Shown here piece by piece: positions 54,297 to 64,000 of a stretch of 64,000 nucleotides of DNA. This DNA is from Tricholoma matsutake (Eukaryota; Basidiomycota; Agaricomycetes; Agaricales; Tricholomataceae). The DNA lies in the NCBI GenBank assembly GCA_026075535.2, contig AP026538.1, positions 2,108,001 through 2,172,000 of the forward strand. The letters are read 5' to 3'. Positions within the stretch are counted from its first letter, which is position 1, and each line of letters begins with the position of its first letter. The notes under the pieces were generated by a model. It ran no database searches, was not told the DNA's origin, and worked only from the letters and a program-made list of their open reading frames with translations. Position numbers and translations under genes: made by a program.

Positions 54297-57200
54297 TCAT
54301 TTGATACTATCAAACACATATTGGTGGATAGATGTCCATGCCAGAAAGCTGGTGTTACATTCTTTGCACATGAGGGGTGTGAGGATGGAGGTATGCTCTG
54401 TGAGAGTAGGTAGGAATGTTGAGATGTACCTCATTAATCCCAAGAACTGCCAGACATGTTTTGCCAATTTGGGTGCAGGCCAGTTCAGGGTTCTTTTGAT
54501 TTTTGTGTTGTCCACTTCGATATCTCGTGTGGAAATGTGGTGCCTGAGGAAGTCAATCTCCATGGCAGATAATGAGGATTTCTTTTGTGAACAATACAAC
54601 TTGGCTTTTTGCAGTGCTTTGAGAATCAGTGAGACATTGGTTTTGTGTTCTGCCAGTGAGTTTGACCAGATTATAATGTCATCCAGATATATGTGACAAA
54701 TCTTCCCAATGTAGTCTTTCAATGCAAGGGTGACCCGGCATTGGTGTGTTGCAGGTGAGTTGCACATGCCCATTGGCATGACCACCCATTCCCACAGTCC
54801 AAACAGTGTCAAGGTAGCTGTGTATTTGACATCGTCTGGATGGACTCGCATCTGAAAAAAGGAATTTGTCATGTTGATTTTCCCCCAGACCTTCACTTTG
54901 GCGCAATCTACCAGAATGTCATCCATACATGGAAGGGGGTAGTTGTTGGGGATCATCAAGTGGTTCAGGTGTCAGTAGTTGTTTACCCATCATGGTAGTA
55001 CTGTAGGATCTGCTTTCGGGATGATAAAAGATGGTGAAGCATACAGGGATGATGAAGGCTGAATCTGTCCCACTGCTACATGTTGGTTGATCAAGGTTTT
55101 CCACCCTGCATGGTATTTCCATGGACATGCATATGCCCTGGCGACCAAGATCGGTGCACCCAGGAGCAGGTTGATGTGGTGGAATACATCTTTCAGCAGG
55201 TCTTTCACATGTGGGATGTCGCTCGGAAATCGGTCCACAAATGTTTCTTTCATTTTCTTGTCCAATTTTAGTAATGTGGCTTCTCCAGTGAGTTGTTCAA
55301 TCCTGGTTTTGATGGATGTGATGATGTCAGGTGGACCTGTAGCGAATGCATCTATATTGAATTTCTCATAGTTTTCTTCAAATAACACAAGAGGCAGAGC
55401 AATGTATTACCCTGGAGAATATGTTGGGAATAATAGGGAAAAAAGACACTTTTTCCCTGGGGAAAAATAAAAGGAACCATCAGTCAAAAAATGTTGTTTT
55501 TCCCCCACTTTTCTCTTTGCTCTTACTCAGCAGAAATAACTCATCCATTCCTGGGAGAAAATCAGGTGAAAATGGAGGGGAAATATATATATTTTTTCCA
55601 CATTTTCTCTATATCTGGTGAAAATAACATTTTTTCTCTTGACTTCCACAATTTTTTCACCTAGAAACAGATTAGTTATTTTTCCACAGAGAAAAAACTG
55701 GGAATATGTGGGAAAATGACCTTCTTCCCCCTAATGTTCACAAGTTTTTCTCCTGGAAACAGATTAGTTATTTTCCTGCAGCAACCAAAAGGACAAAGTG
55801 TGGGAAAATAACATATTTTTACTGATGGTTCCTTTTATTTTTCCCCAGTGAAAAAGTGTCTTTTTCTCCCATTATTCCCAACATTTTCTCCAGGGTAATA
55901 TATTGCTCTGCCTCTTGTGTAAGGAGATAAGTTCTATGTGAATGAGCATTTGCATTTTGCATGTTGTTGCTTGTCCTCCTTTGATCTGTTCCTTTTCACG
56001 CTTGCGTCATTGGAACGGTGAGCTCGCAATCTTCTTTAGGTGTTTCAGTGAGTTGGGAGGGTTTGATTGATTGTAACCAGATTCTTTTGCCCCTGCCATT
56101 CACAGATGTGCATCAACAACAATTTTATTTTTCACCAGAAAGTCGAGACCTAGAATAAGGTCCAAATGCAAGTTTGGACAGATGACAGTGTTGAGAGTGC
56201 ACAATTTCCAGATGGTGTCCATTGATTGGACATATAATCTACAGTAATGAGTTAAAATGAGAGGTGCTGAAATGAATGTTTGATCTTTGTTGAAAGCACT
56301 GGAAACTGATAAAGGTTTGAATAGCAGTCAGGGTGTAAGGCAAAGAATGTCTGCAAGGTCACTGGAAATCAAGACTGGTGGTGAACCATGGTCAATAAGT
56401 GCATTGATTGGAGTAGGAGTGCAGGTGGCAGGTGCATCGATGGAACATGTCTAAATGAGGTGTGGAGGGAGAGAAAGGGTATGAGGCATGTACTCTTTAG
56501 CTTCATTCACATCCATGTACTAGTCTAATCCCTTATCACTGATGTCTTCCTCAATGACTGAAGCACCTTCAAAAATGGCTGCAATGGTGGTTGTGCCATG
56601 TTTCTTCTTCTCATAGGCCAGCTTAGCCTTACCAGTGTACACTGCCATTACCTTTTACAGTCCTCAGCCATGGTGTGAGGGTTTGTGCAGTTACGACTGA
56701 AATGTTCTGCATAAAAGGTGCAGCACTTGAAGCACCCTTGATGGAGTCTCAGCAAATCCTTCTCAGCATCTGTGAGAGGAGGGAGGGCGGAGGCAGCATT
56801 GTAAGCAGTGGTGGAAGTGGAGCTAGTGTATGCAGGGGTGGGATTTGCTGTGTTAGCAGTGCTCATGACATTTGAGTTCTGTAAGACGTTCCCTGCTTTG
56901 GTCGCTTGTGCAACACAGTTTGAGCCATGCTGAGCCTGTAAGTCCATTTATAAAAGCTCCAGATGTTCCAGCCACTCGTCGAAATCAGTGGTGGCATCAA
57001 GTGTTCCCCTTGTCATGCCTGGTGCAGTCCAGTTGTTGGCTTTGTAGAGATGCTTCATCCCATCAGAGAGTTGGGGGAGGTGGAGTTGGAAACAGTTGTC
57101 AGGGATGTGGTAGGGAGACTTCGCAGCTTTCAGTTTGTCATTAGCATTCCTGACTTTATTCACCCAGGTCAGGAGATTCATGGAACCTTGGGTCACGATC

Positions 57201-57526
57201 TGTTCTTGCACAAGATCATCTTCCCAAGTGTGAGGTAAGAATTTCTTCTGCAATGCTACCAAGAATTTGGGGAATTGCATAGCAATAAGCTGGGCTTCTT
57301 GGGCCAAGATCTATGACTGAATTGTGGTTGATTCAAAGTTGTAGATCACTTTGCCTACACAATCAGTAGTGTCGACATCCTTGACAGAGAAGTACCATTG
57401 ACACGTGTTATCAAATTGTTGGACGACATTGATGGTCAGGTGGCCAGCAGAAAGGATGGGACCTGCAGATGGGGAGACTTGGCATACTTCTGCAACTGCA
57501 TATAAGGGGTCAATGACAGGGGTCAT
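54297..57526 (-). pseudogene. Third Ty3/gypsy gag-pol remnant
   Basis: Minus-strand order: gag N-terminal piece 57526-57311, gag core 57307-56948 (FPKFLVALQKKFLP, NLLTWVNKVRN), stop TAA, gag C-terminal with zinc knuckle CFKCCTFYAEHFSRNC (near 56730), protease near 56420-56360 (ALIDHGSPPVLISS; DHG where DSG is usual), RT start 55388-54990 and RT core 54959-54297 (NYPLPCMDDILVD, CHIYLDDIIIWS, IDFLRHHIS). It ends before RNase H. YLDD is intact but the frame is broken in several places and by a MITE at 55386-55919. Closest relative in the window is 18185-20863. Confidence 0.8.
55386..55919. mobile_element. PIF/Harbinger-type MITE
   Basis: Ends CACAAGAGGCAGAGCAAT and inverse, with long imperfect arms (TTACCCTGGAGAA shared). 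TAA stands at both borders (55383-55385, 55920-55922), consistent with the TWA target of PIF/Harbinger. Inserted in the Ty3 RT leader region. Confidence 0.75.
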
Positions 57527-58368
57527 GGTGTCAATTGGTTCAATGGGTTCTGAATCTGAATCTGATGAGGGTAATCAATGGAGCATTGCAGTTTGGGTAT
57601 GAACAGCAGTTGGTGCAGGGGATGGACTAAGTGATGTAAGGGGCAATAATGCAGCAGTTGCAGGGTGGGGATTGACACATCAAGCATGGCTCCCAGCAGT
57701 GTAGGAATGGAAGGAAGCTGAGACAGGTTGCAGTTACTGGGTGAGGGTCAAGTGTACGGTGTTGGTGAGGAAGACAGAGCAGAAACTGGTGTGTTGATTC
57801 TCAATGCATCTTTAAAGACAGATTCTTCTCAGTACTTTGGGGTTTAGGGTTCATGAATTGGGAGGTTGGGGATGATAAACAGAGAGATTTGGAAGGGTGA
57901 TAGTGGTTGAATTCCCTGTTGAGTGCTATCCATGTGCTTCTCACCTGGAACAGATAGATTTTGCTCAGAAAGGCAAAAACGTCTGGTGGGTCTTTGATGG
58001 TTGGGGTGATTGCAGTTTGAATCTATGTGTATCTTTTCTGTGACTGCAGTGTTTGTCTTCACGTGGAGATAAGAGAGATGGGGGGTTCTTTTGATCAAAG
58101 TGAGGGTTTTCTGATTGAAATTGCTGGGCTGCTGTGTGTCCAGGCCAGGTTCAAGTTTAAAAAAAAGTGTAACAGAAATACCCTGGTACTTCTGGCACTC
58201 AAGGAATGGGGACGATGTAAACTGGAAGTTGGTGTGGATTCAAGAGAGAATGCTCACCTAAGACATTGTACACTACCAATCAACCTATCTACACGTGATC
58301 GTGTGTATTAGTCATCATAGTATGTAGTAGGGAGAGAAACTGGTAAGAGAATAGGGAATTCTCTTACA
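57527..58368. other. No gene recognised
   Basis: Probably the 5' flank of the Ty3 remnant; I found no LTR pair and no supported reading frame. Confidence 0.35.
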
Positions 58369-59435
58369 CAAACTACCACTCCCCAATCATATTTCAGGAA
58401 CAGGCAATGGATTGATCGACAGGAAGAACCCAGGATATGAAAGGATTTATTGTAGTGGGGGGGCACAACAATATGGCAAGTGGGAATGCACCCAACCAGC
58501 AAGGGGCCACCAGGAACTGTGCACCATAATCTGAACATCACATGGATTTGTTATATATCACACAGACCTGTAATTACCATCCTACATGTACCACACTATA
58601 ACCTGTCACTACAGTACTTTGATGTATGAAATGGATGTAATTGCCTGTTTTCATATGACATTGGTTTTTTTTTCACAGCTCTCGAGACCCTCCCCCCTCC
58701 TGTCATATATGGTATGTTTTGATCACATGCACATGTTATTTTTGCGAAAATATTACTATCAAACAGCAGGCTGTTGGCCACATAAGAGTCTCAGATGAAA
58801 AGTGCATGTCTGTGAGTGATTAATGGCACTACCTGTTGTTATACATTTTTAGTAGGTCCAGCTGCTGAGACTTTGTCCAAAATGTTGGGAAGCAGTTGAT
58901 ATACATTTTACATTTTTATTCACAATGTTGTTGCACACAGTGAATTTCTTCTGGCAGGTACTCCCAAGTTGAGCAAAACCAGTAAGTCAGCCAGGTGTGG
59001 GAAACTATACCCATACAACACATCATTGAGAGGTGTAAATGTATGCAAATGGATATTTAAACTCATTTAAAATAGTTTTATGGCTGACTCAGAGCATGCA
59101 ACCCTTTGTGCTACTGTACAGTGACTTAGGCAGAGCATGTGACACTTTGAAACCTCAGGCAATTATGTCCATTTCATACATCAAAGTACTGTAGTGACAG
59201 GTTATAGTGTGGTACATGTAGGATGGTAATTACAGGTCTGCATGATATATAACAAATCCACATGATGTTCAGATTATGGTGCACAGTTCCTGGTGACTCC
59301 TTGCTGGTTGGGTGCATTCCCACTTGCCATATTGTTGTGCCCCTCCACTACAATGAATCCTTTCATATCTGGGGTTCTTCCTGTCGATCAATCCATTGCC
59401 TGTTCCTGAAATATGATTGGGGAGCAGTAGTTTGT
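58369..59435. mobile_element. Large inverted-repeat element
   Basis: Arms 58369-58647 and 59158-59435 (about 280 bp) are inverse copies with few differences and enclose about 510 bp of unrelated sequence. Arm ends begin AACTACCACTCCCCAATC and AACTACTGCTCCCCAATC. A target duplication is not clear (TTCTCTTA versus TGTTCTTA at best). No coding region in arms or spacer. Confidence 0.65.
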
Positions 59436-59736
59436 CTGTTCTTAAAATAGACATTACCATGTGATGAATGATCGAGTGTTCTGTTCTTCATTGACAGTTC
59501 TTCTATATTCTGTCTTCCATCAATTGGGCAGTTGTTATGTTTGCCATAGAATATGTTTCTCAAATTTCATGGAAATATATTTTTATTTTATTTTTTATTT
59601 ATTTCATTTTCCTTTCCCTTTTTTCACGTTGCATCATTATCGCAGCCCTCAACTCAGCAAATTGATATGTAAGGATCAAAAAACATATTTTGGTGAGATG
59701 TGTTCAAGTACATGACCTTTCAACTATGGTCTAGTT

Positions 59737-60296
59737 TAGTGTTGCCAATGGTGCAGCTCAGAGCCGCAAGCTGTTAAGCTGAGCCACTATTTTGGGCCAG
59801 CTGCGTTGATAAATCGGCAGCAGCTTATTGCCTTGCAGCTCAGAGCCACCCAGAGCCACTCAAGCCATGCCCTAATTCAGAGTGACTGGAGGGCTTTAAA
59901 TGTTCTTAAAAACACTATAAAACACTCTGTAGGAGTCCCTACTGCCATTTTGAATACATGTTGTTATACTCTACTCCCCAGAGCCATCTCTCGAGCATGT
60001 TTTGTAATAGGTATGAGGAGATAAACATAGCCAAATAATCTCATCAAAGATACCAATCTGTGCAAAACTCAATAGTATGACTTGTTTCTTTTGTAATAAT
60101 AGTCTACACAACCTATTTGACTGTTAAAATACATAACTGAAGCATAAATACAACTTGGATTGCAAGCCCACAACTTTGGGCAATCTCAATCAGCTTAGCT
60201 GGCTTGGAGCTGCTCAGGGTGACTCAGTGCCATTTTGATCAGCTCAAGTGCCTGAGCCACACTGCGGGCGAGCTGAGCTGAGCCATGGCATCACTA
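59737..60296. mobile_element. hAT-like MITE
   Basis: Ends TAGTGTTGCCAATGG and, inverted, TAGTGATGCCATGG, with 8-bp flanks GTCTAGTT and GTCTGGTT (7 of 8). Rich in CAGCTCAGAGCC-like motifs. The TIR resembles that of 21040-21375. Confidence 0.75.
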
Positions 60297-60754
60297 GTCT
60301 GGTTACAAGGTATCTGGGTCAAATCTGGGTTTGCAAAATTTTGTGAACTCCTCCCCTTTCTAAAATAGGTACTGTCCATAGCATATATCCACCTTGGGCA
60401 ACCACTGCTGTAGCTAAAAATATGCTGCCCCTTGTGCTGATTGCTCCACAAATGTTGATCACTGTCCATCAATGGATTTCCTTATTGAGTTATCATGTCA
60501 TCATGATGGACAATTTGTCTCCCTCCTGCAATGATATCAAAGAAATTGAGTAGTTTGGGCTCGAGGCGATTGTTTCACCCTAAAGGTACATTGTGTTAAA
60601 TATCATCTCTTTTTTCTTTCTTTCACAAAACAGGACAGGAATGAATTCATGACGTTGGCCCATATTCAGGAAGAATGAGATGTAGCAGATAAAACTATTT
60701 ATTCCATCGCATTCAATTATTTCCTCCCCCCCTCTATCTCTGAGTCCTCCAACA
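60297..60754. other. No gene recognised
   Basis: AT-rich intergenic sequence; no supported reading frame or repeat. Confidence 0.35.
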
Positions 60755-60840
60755 GGCAGGGTATTCGAACTGAGGAGCTCGACACGGTGTCTGTCATCTA
60801 GGTGCCCCTTTCCATTACACCAACAATGTGTATTGTCATT
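60755..60840 (-). other. tRNA-like module, isolated
   Basis: Minus-strand A-box-like TTGGTGTAATGG (60812-60823) and B-box CAGTTCGAATAC (60761-60772). No acceptor stem pairing and no partner module or element end nearby, so a SINE-type remnant is more likely than a tRNA gene. Confidence 0.45.
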
Positions 60841-60864
60841 CCTCAAGACATACCAGAGATCATT

Positions 60865-61490
60865 ACAAAATGACAGATAATATCATTTCTTCCACCTGAA
60901 CAACTCTCTGTTAGGATATACAAAAATCATATGTTGCAATTCTGTTAGCACAAGCATCAGTTCCTGTATATCTCCTGCAAGTATCTGAGTATCTTATCAG
61001 CAAGTGGTAGCTGCCAGGAAGAATGGGATATAGAGGAAATGCCAGATAAAATCATTTCTTCCACTCAAATAATTCCATATTGGGATATACAAAAATCATA
61101 CATTCCAATTCTGTTAGTCCAAATGTCAGTTCCTGAACATCTCCTGCAAGTATCTGAGTATCTTACCAGCAAGTGGTAGGATCCAGGAAGAATGAGATAT
61201 AGAGGAAATGGCAGATATAATCATTTCTTCCACTTGAACAATTGCATGTTGGGATATACAAAAATCATACATTCCAATTCTGGGAGTACAAGCATCAGTT
61301 CCTGGACCTTTCCTGAAAGTATCTGAGTATCTGGTCAGCAAACTACAAACTCTAGGAAGGATGATAGCACATTTTAAGGTCTGGATAATCTCTAGAAAGG
61401 ATGTTGTTCCAAGGAAATGATAGCTAAAATCATTTCTTGTGCTTGAACAATTGTATGCTATGATATAACAATATCGTACAGCACAATCCT
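60865..61490. repeat. 169-bp tandem repeat, about 3.5 units
   Basis: The anchor ATCATTTCTTCCAC-like stretch starts at 60882, 61051 and 61220 (exactly 169 bp apart) and a diverged unit at 61429. Units contain GGATATACAAAAATCATA and GCAAGTATCTGAGTATCTT. Confidence 0.8.
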
Positions 61491-61530
61491 GTTAAAGTGT
61501 CTGACCCCTCTTCATATTTGTTTGACCATC

Positions 61531-61765
61531 TTTTAAGGCCTGCCCAAATTTTATCTATTGATTGCGGAGTGTTAATTGTTGATCAAATCTGTCTGGTCAT
61601 ACCAGATCCCTGTCATTCACTGCAATTCTGTCAGAAAAAGTGTCAGCAGCTGACCCATTGTCATCTGTGTTGGATAATGTTTTAAGGCTAGATTAAATCT
61701 TATCTACTGATGGCAGAGTGTTAATCATTGATCAAATCTGTCTAGTCATACTGGACCCCTGCCAA
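61531..61765. repeat. Tandem duplication of about 148 bp
   Basis: TTTTAAGGC...GTTGATCAAATCTGTCT at 61531 recurs at 61679 with about 85 percent identity by eye. Confidence 0.65.
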
Positions 61766-61811
61766 TTTCCAGATGGCAAGGGTAGGGTTCCATTTTACAT
61801 TCATTTTACAT

Positions 61812-62143
61812 TAGGGTTGTTCATGGTAGCCATTCTTGGGCCATTTTCAGCTCATTTTCATGTATTTGGCAGAGGAACAAACAAAAGGGAACAAAAAATG
61901 GAATGGAAAATTTAGAAAAATGGAGCAGAAATGCATCTTTCTTGCCAGGCACAGTGCTAAAAAGATGAAAAATGATCATTTTTTGGTTCCCTTTTTACAA
62001 AAGCAAGGGTAGGGTTCCATTTTACATTGATTTTACATTCATTCTCAGTTCTATTCTTGAGAAAAATGGAATAAAAATGAAATAAAAAATGATTGAAAAA
62101 TGAGTGAAAAATGAACCAAAAATGCCAACTGTAAACAACCCTA
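61812..62143. mobile_element. MITE with TAGGGTTGTT ends
   Basis: Ends TAGGGTTGTTCATGGTAGCC and, inverted, TAGGGTTGTTTACAGTTGGC; very rich in GAAAAATG repeats. The TAGGG start suggests hAT, but the flanks do not show a matching 8-bp duplication. Confidence 0.5.
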
Positions 62144-62337
62144 CTGTACTACTCACATGCAACACAACATGGCAATAGAGACAGAGCTACATCTAAGGGA
62201 GATGAAAGTTATTATATGCCCAGCAATTGCTGGGGCTAATAACATTATCAGACACCCAGCAGAGTGATCAGTAAGCCTTCACAGTAGCCATTTTTTGCTT
62301 CATTTTTTGCTTCATTTTTCGGTCCATTCTGTTCATT

Positions 62338-62717
62338 AGCGTTGTTTATGGTTGGCATATTTACGTTCATTTTTCACTCATTTTTCAATCATTTTCTATT
62401 TCATTTTGATTCCATTTTTCTCAGGAATAGAGCTGAGAATGAATGTAAAATGAATGTAAAGTGGAACTCTACCCTTGCTTTTGTAAAAAAGGAACTGAAA
62501 AATGATCATTTTTTATCTTTTTGGCACTGTGCCTGGCAAGAAAAATGCATTTTTTCTCCATTTTTCTAAAATTTCCTTCCCAGGGTGTTCACGGTAACCA
62601 TTTTTCATGTCATTTTCCATTCTATTTTTTGTTCCCTTTTGTTTGTTTCTCTGCCAAATACACAAAAATGAGCTGAAAATGAGTTTGAAAATGAGCTGAA
62701 ATTTGCTACCGTGAACA
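62338..62717. mobile_element. Inverted, rearranged copy of the 61812-62143 MITE
   Basis: The same sequence in reverse orientation (TAGCGTTGTTTATGG at left, ...ACCGTGAACAACA at right), with its last 135 bp (62582-62717) forming a palindrome of its own. Confidence 0.5.
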
Positions 62718-62966
62718 ACAAGGGGGTGGTGGGATGGGAATCCCAGACCAGACATAGGTGGGTCCTGCCACAGGCTGAATTTTTTCCAAGTATGGCAAAA
62801 AGTCACTAGTAGGCATCATCAAGTGACAATTTGTCATTGATGGCACTTTTCAGTGCTTTGATATATTGGTTAATGTTTATGGCACCTCCATATGATGTAT
62901 TAAATGACTTCAAAGTTCAATCCTGGCTTCAATAAAAAATTTCTTGCTGGAGAAATGCCATATATT

Positions 62967-63898
62967 CAGTGCTGGGTCTGAATCACATTTGGCATGGTAT
63001 GATATGTCAGTGCAGAATAGTGCTGGCATATTGTAAGTACCATAGGTATTTTTTGTTTTATACAGACCCACAGGGCTGAAAGGTTTTGTGTATAATACCA
63101 TATTATACACTGTATGATATGTATGTATGTATAATTGGTACAAAACACTACTAAGACTACCAGGTCATATCATTTGAGTTTTTCTGTCATTCCTGTTGCT
63201 CCACTTCATGATTGGCTGCTGCAGATTGAAGGACTTGCATTGAGAGCTGAAGTTGACTGCCAGTGGACACCATTTCTTGACTCAGTGCATTGATATCCAT
63301 CTGACATGAGTCAGTTGAAGGGTCAGGTGGTAACTGCATTAATCATTAGCATGTCACCAAAAGGAAATACATATACTTTAATGCACCTCTGGAGCCCAAC
63401 CAGCACCATCCATTAACTGCTCCTCATACACTGTAACAGCAGTCCAATATTGTGACCATTTCATCATGTTGTCTCTATCTCATTGCAAACCAAACACATT
63501 CAACATGATATCTTTGACTTGCACATGGAAGAAGCCTGGGTCTTGCAGGAATTGTCTAGCAGTGTCCTTGAGAGTGAAATGGTGATCTTTGTTGATCATG
63601 GCTGTAACTTTGATGTGACATCTTGACAGAGAAGGCTTGGAGAAGGCTCCAAGACAGGAAAAACGAAACCTATCAAAACCATCAGAGCAACACAAAGCCA
63701 TTCCAATGTTGGCAACTCAATTTCCACATTAGTGACACCAATAGAGTGCTATGACACCAGTAGACAGCTTATCCATTTTATTCCAAATTTTTGGCAGTTT
63801 TTAGGTCTTTAATACCACTTATACTGAGGTTCTGGGACCTCAGATGTATAATACCTATGATACCAGTATAATACAGCCAAGTTCTAGACCCAGCACTA
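62967..63898. mobile_element. hAT-like element carrying a gene fragment
   Basis: Ends CAGTGCTGGGTCTGAATC and, inverted, TAGTGCTGGGTCTAGAAC, with a perfect 8-bp duplication CATATATT (62959-62966, 63899-63906). Between subterminal sequences that share CATAGGTATT lies a spliced gene fragment on the minus strand. No transposase. Confidence 0.8.
63187..63701 (-). pseudogene. Unrecognised gene fragment inside hAT-like element
   Basis: Frame from ATG 63701: INKDHHFTLKDTARQFLQDP, HVQVKDIMLNVFGLQ, a TGA at 63480-63482 (likely former CGA), then in the same frame DNMMKWSQYWTAVTVYEEQL and GWAPE. A 53-bp intron follows (63334-63386, GTGCAT...TGCAG), then LPPDPSTDSCQMDINALS to the stop at 63187. The intron shows it was copied as DNA, not from mRNA. 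Family not recognised. Confidence 0.6.
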
Positions 63899-63906
63899 CA
63901 TATATT

Positions 63907-64000
63907 ATGAGATGAAGTATATATACAGTTTACTCTGGCTCAAAGCAGCTATAAGCATTCTACCTCCCACAAAGTCATGATTGCATACAGATGTTTGGTC
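63907..64000. other. Window edge, nothing recognised
   Basis: Unique-looking sequence after the target duplication; no supported feature. Confidence 0.3.

Overview
The window is eukaryotic, most likely an Agaricomycete (basidiomycete fungus). It has short GT-AG introns of about 50-65 nt. Two genes at the left belong to families I associate with mushroom-forming fungi: a CxC5/CxC6-type cysteine-cluster protein of the kind linked to KDZ transposons, and a GRF zinc-finger protein. Almost everything else is mobile DNA: Ty3/gypsy and Ty1/copia elements, a Tc1/mariner transposase fragment, hAT-like elements, MITEs and tandem repeats. There is no rRNA, no CRISPR and no operon structure. Clearly host-like genes are few, and all are partial or broken.

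Layout. 1-7.8 kb: two converging genes; the GRF gene (minus strand) is split by a 4 kb transposon that holds a second copy of its own family. 8.0-11.1 kb: a truncated copy of that family, then a tandem array. 12.2-21.6 kb: a plus-strand Ty3 element interrupted by a hAT-like element at 15143-16362 and joined to a minus-strand Ty3 remnant. 22.0-23.2 kb: another hAT-like element. 24.5-28.3 kb: an orphan cysteine-rich exon, a hairpin-rich block, a Tc1-like transposase end and a truncated element. 28.3-47.9 kb: one copia element, split at 31630/43366 by an 11.7 kb Ty3 chromovirus flanked by a perfect 5-bp duplication. The chromovirus was itself hit by a hAT-like element, a solo LTR and a MULE-like element. 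48-51 kb: hairpin block, a third repeat family and a foldback MITE. 51.1-54 kb: a hypothetical gene split by a MULE-like element. 54.3-57.5 kb: a third Ty3 remnant containing a PIF-like MITE. 58.4-64 kb: an inverted-repeat element, a hAT MITE, tandem repeats, palindromic MITEs, and a hAT-like element carrying a gene fragment.

The most unusual content is a non-autonomous transposon family with six recognisable copies (3422-7447, 3528-5675, about 8044-9843, 39564-41722, 45009-46909, 51480-53486), plus a fragment at 27471-28281. The ends are CAGTACTTTACACTCCCCC and AGGTCTTTACACTCCCCC, and the complete copies are flanked by 9-bp (once 9-10-bp) duplications. Every copy has the same plan. Two different tRNA-like pol III modules near the two ends both face outward. 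Between them lie dozens of short hairpins whose stems change sequence but keep pairing, and intron-like GT-AG segments that start directly after a long hairpin. The same hairpin modules occur inside elements with a different, hAT-like shell. I could not match this plan to any element class I know.

Many reading frames are broken by TGA where the family suggests arginine, as expected from CGA to TGA change by cytosine deamination in methylated repeats. All assignments rest on reading the sequence; no database search was run.
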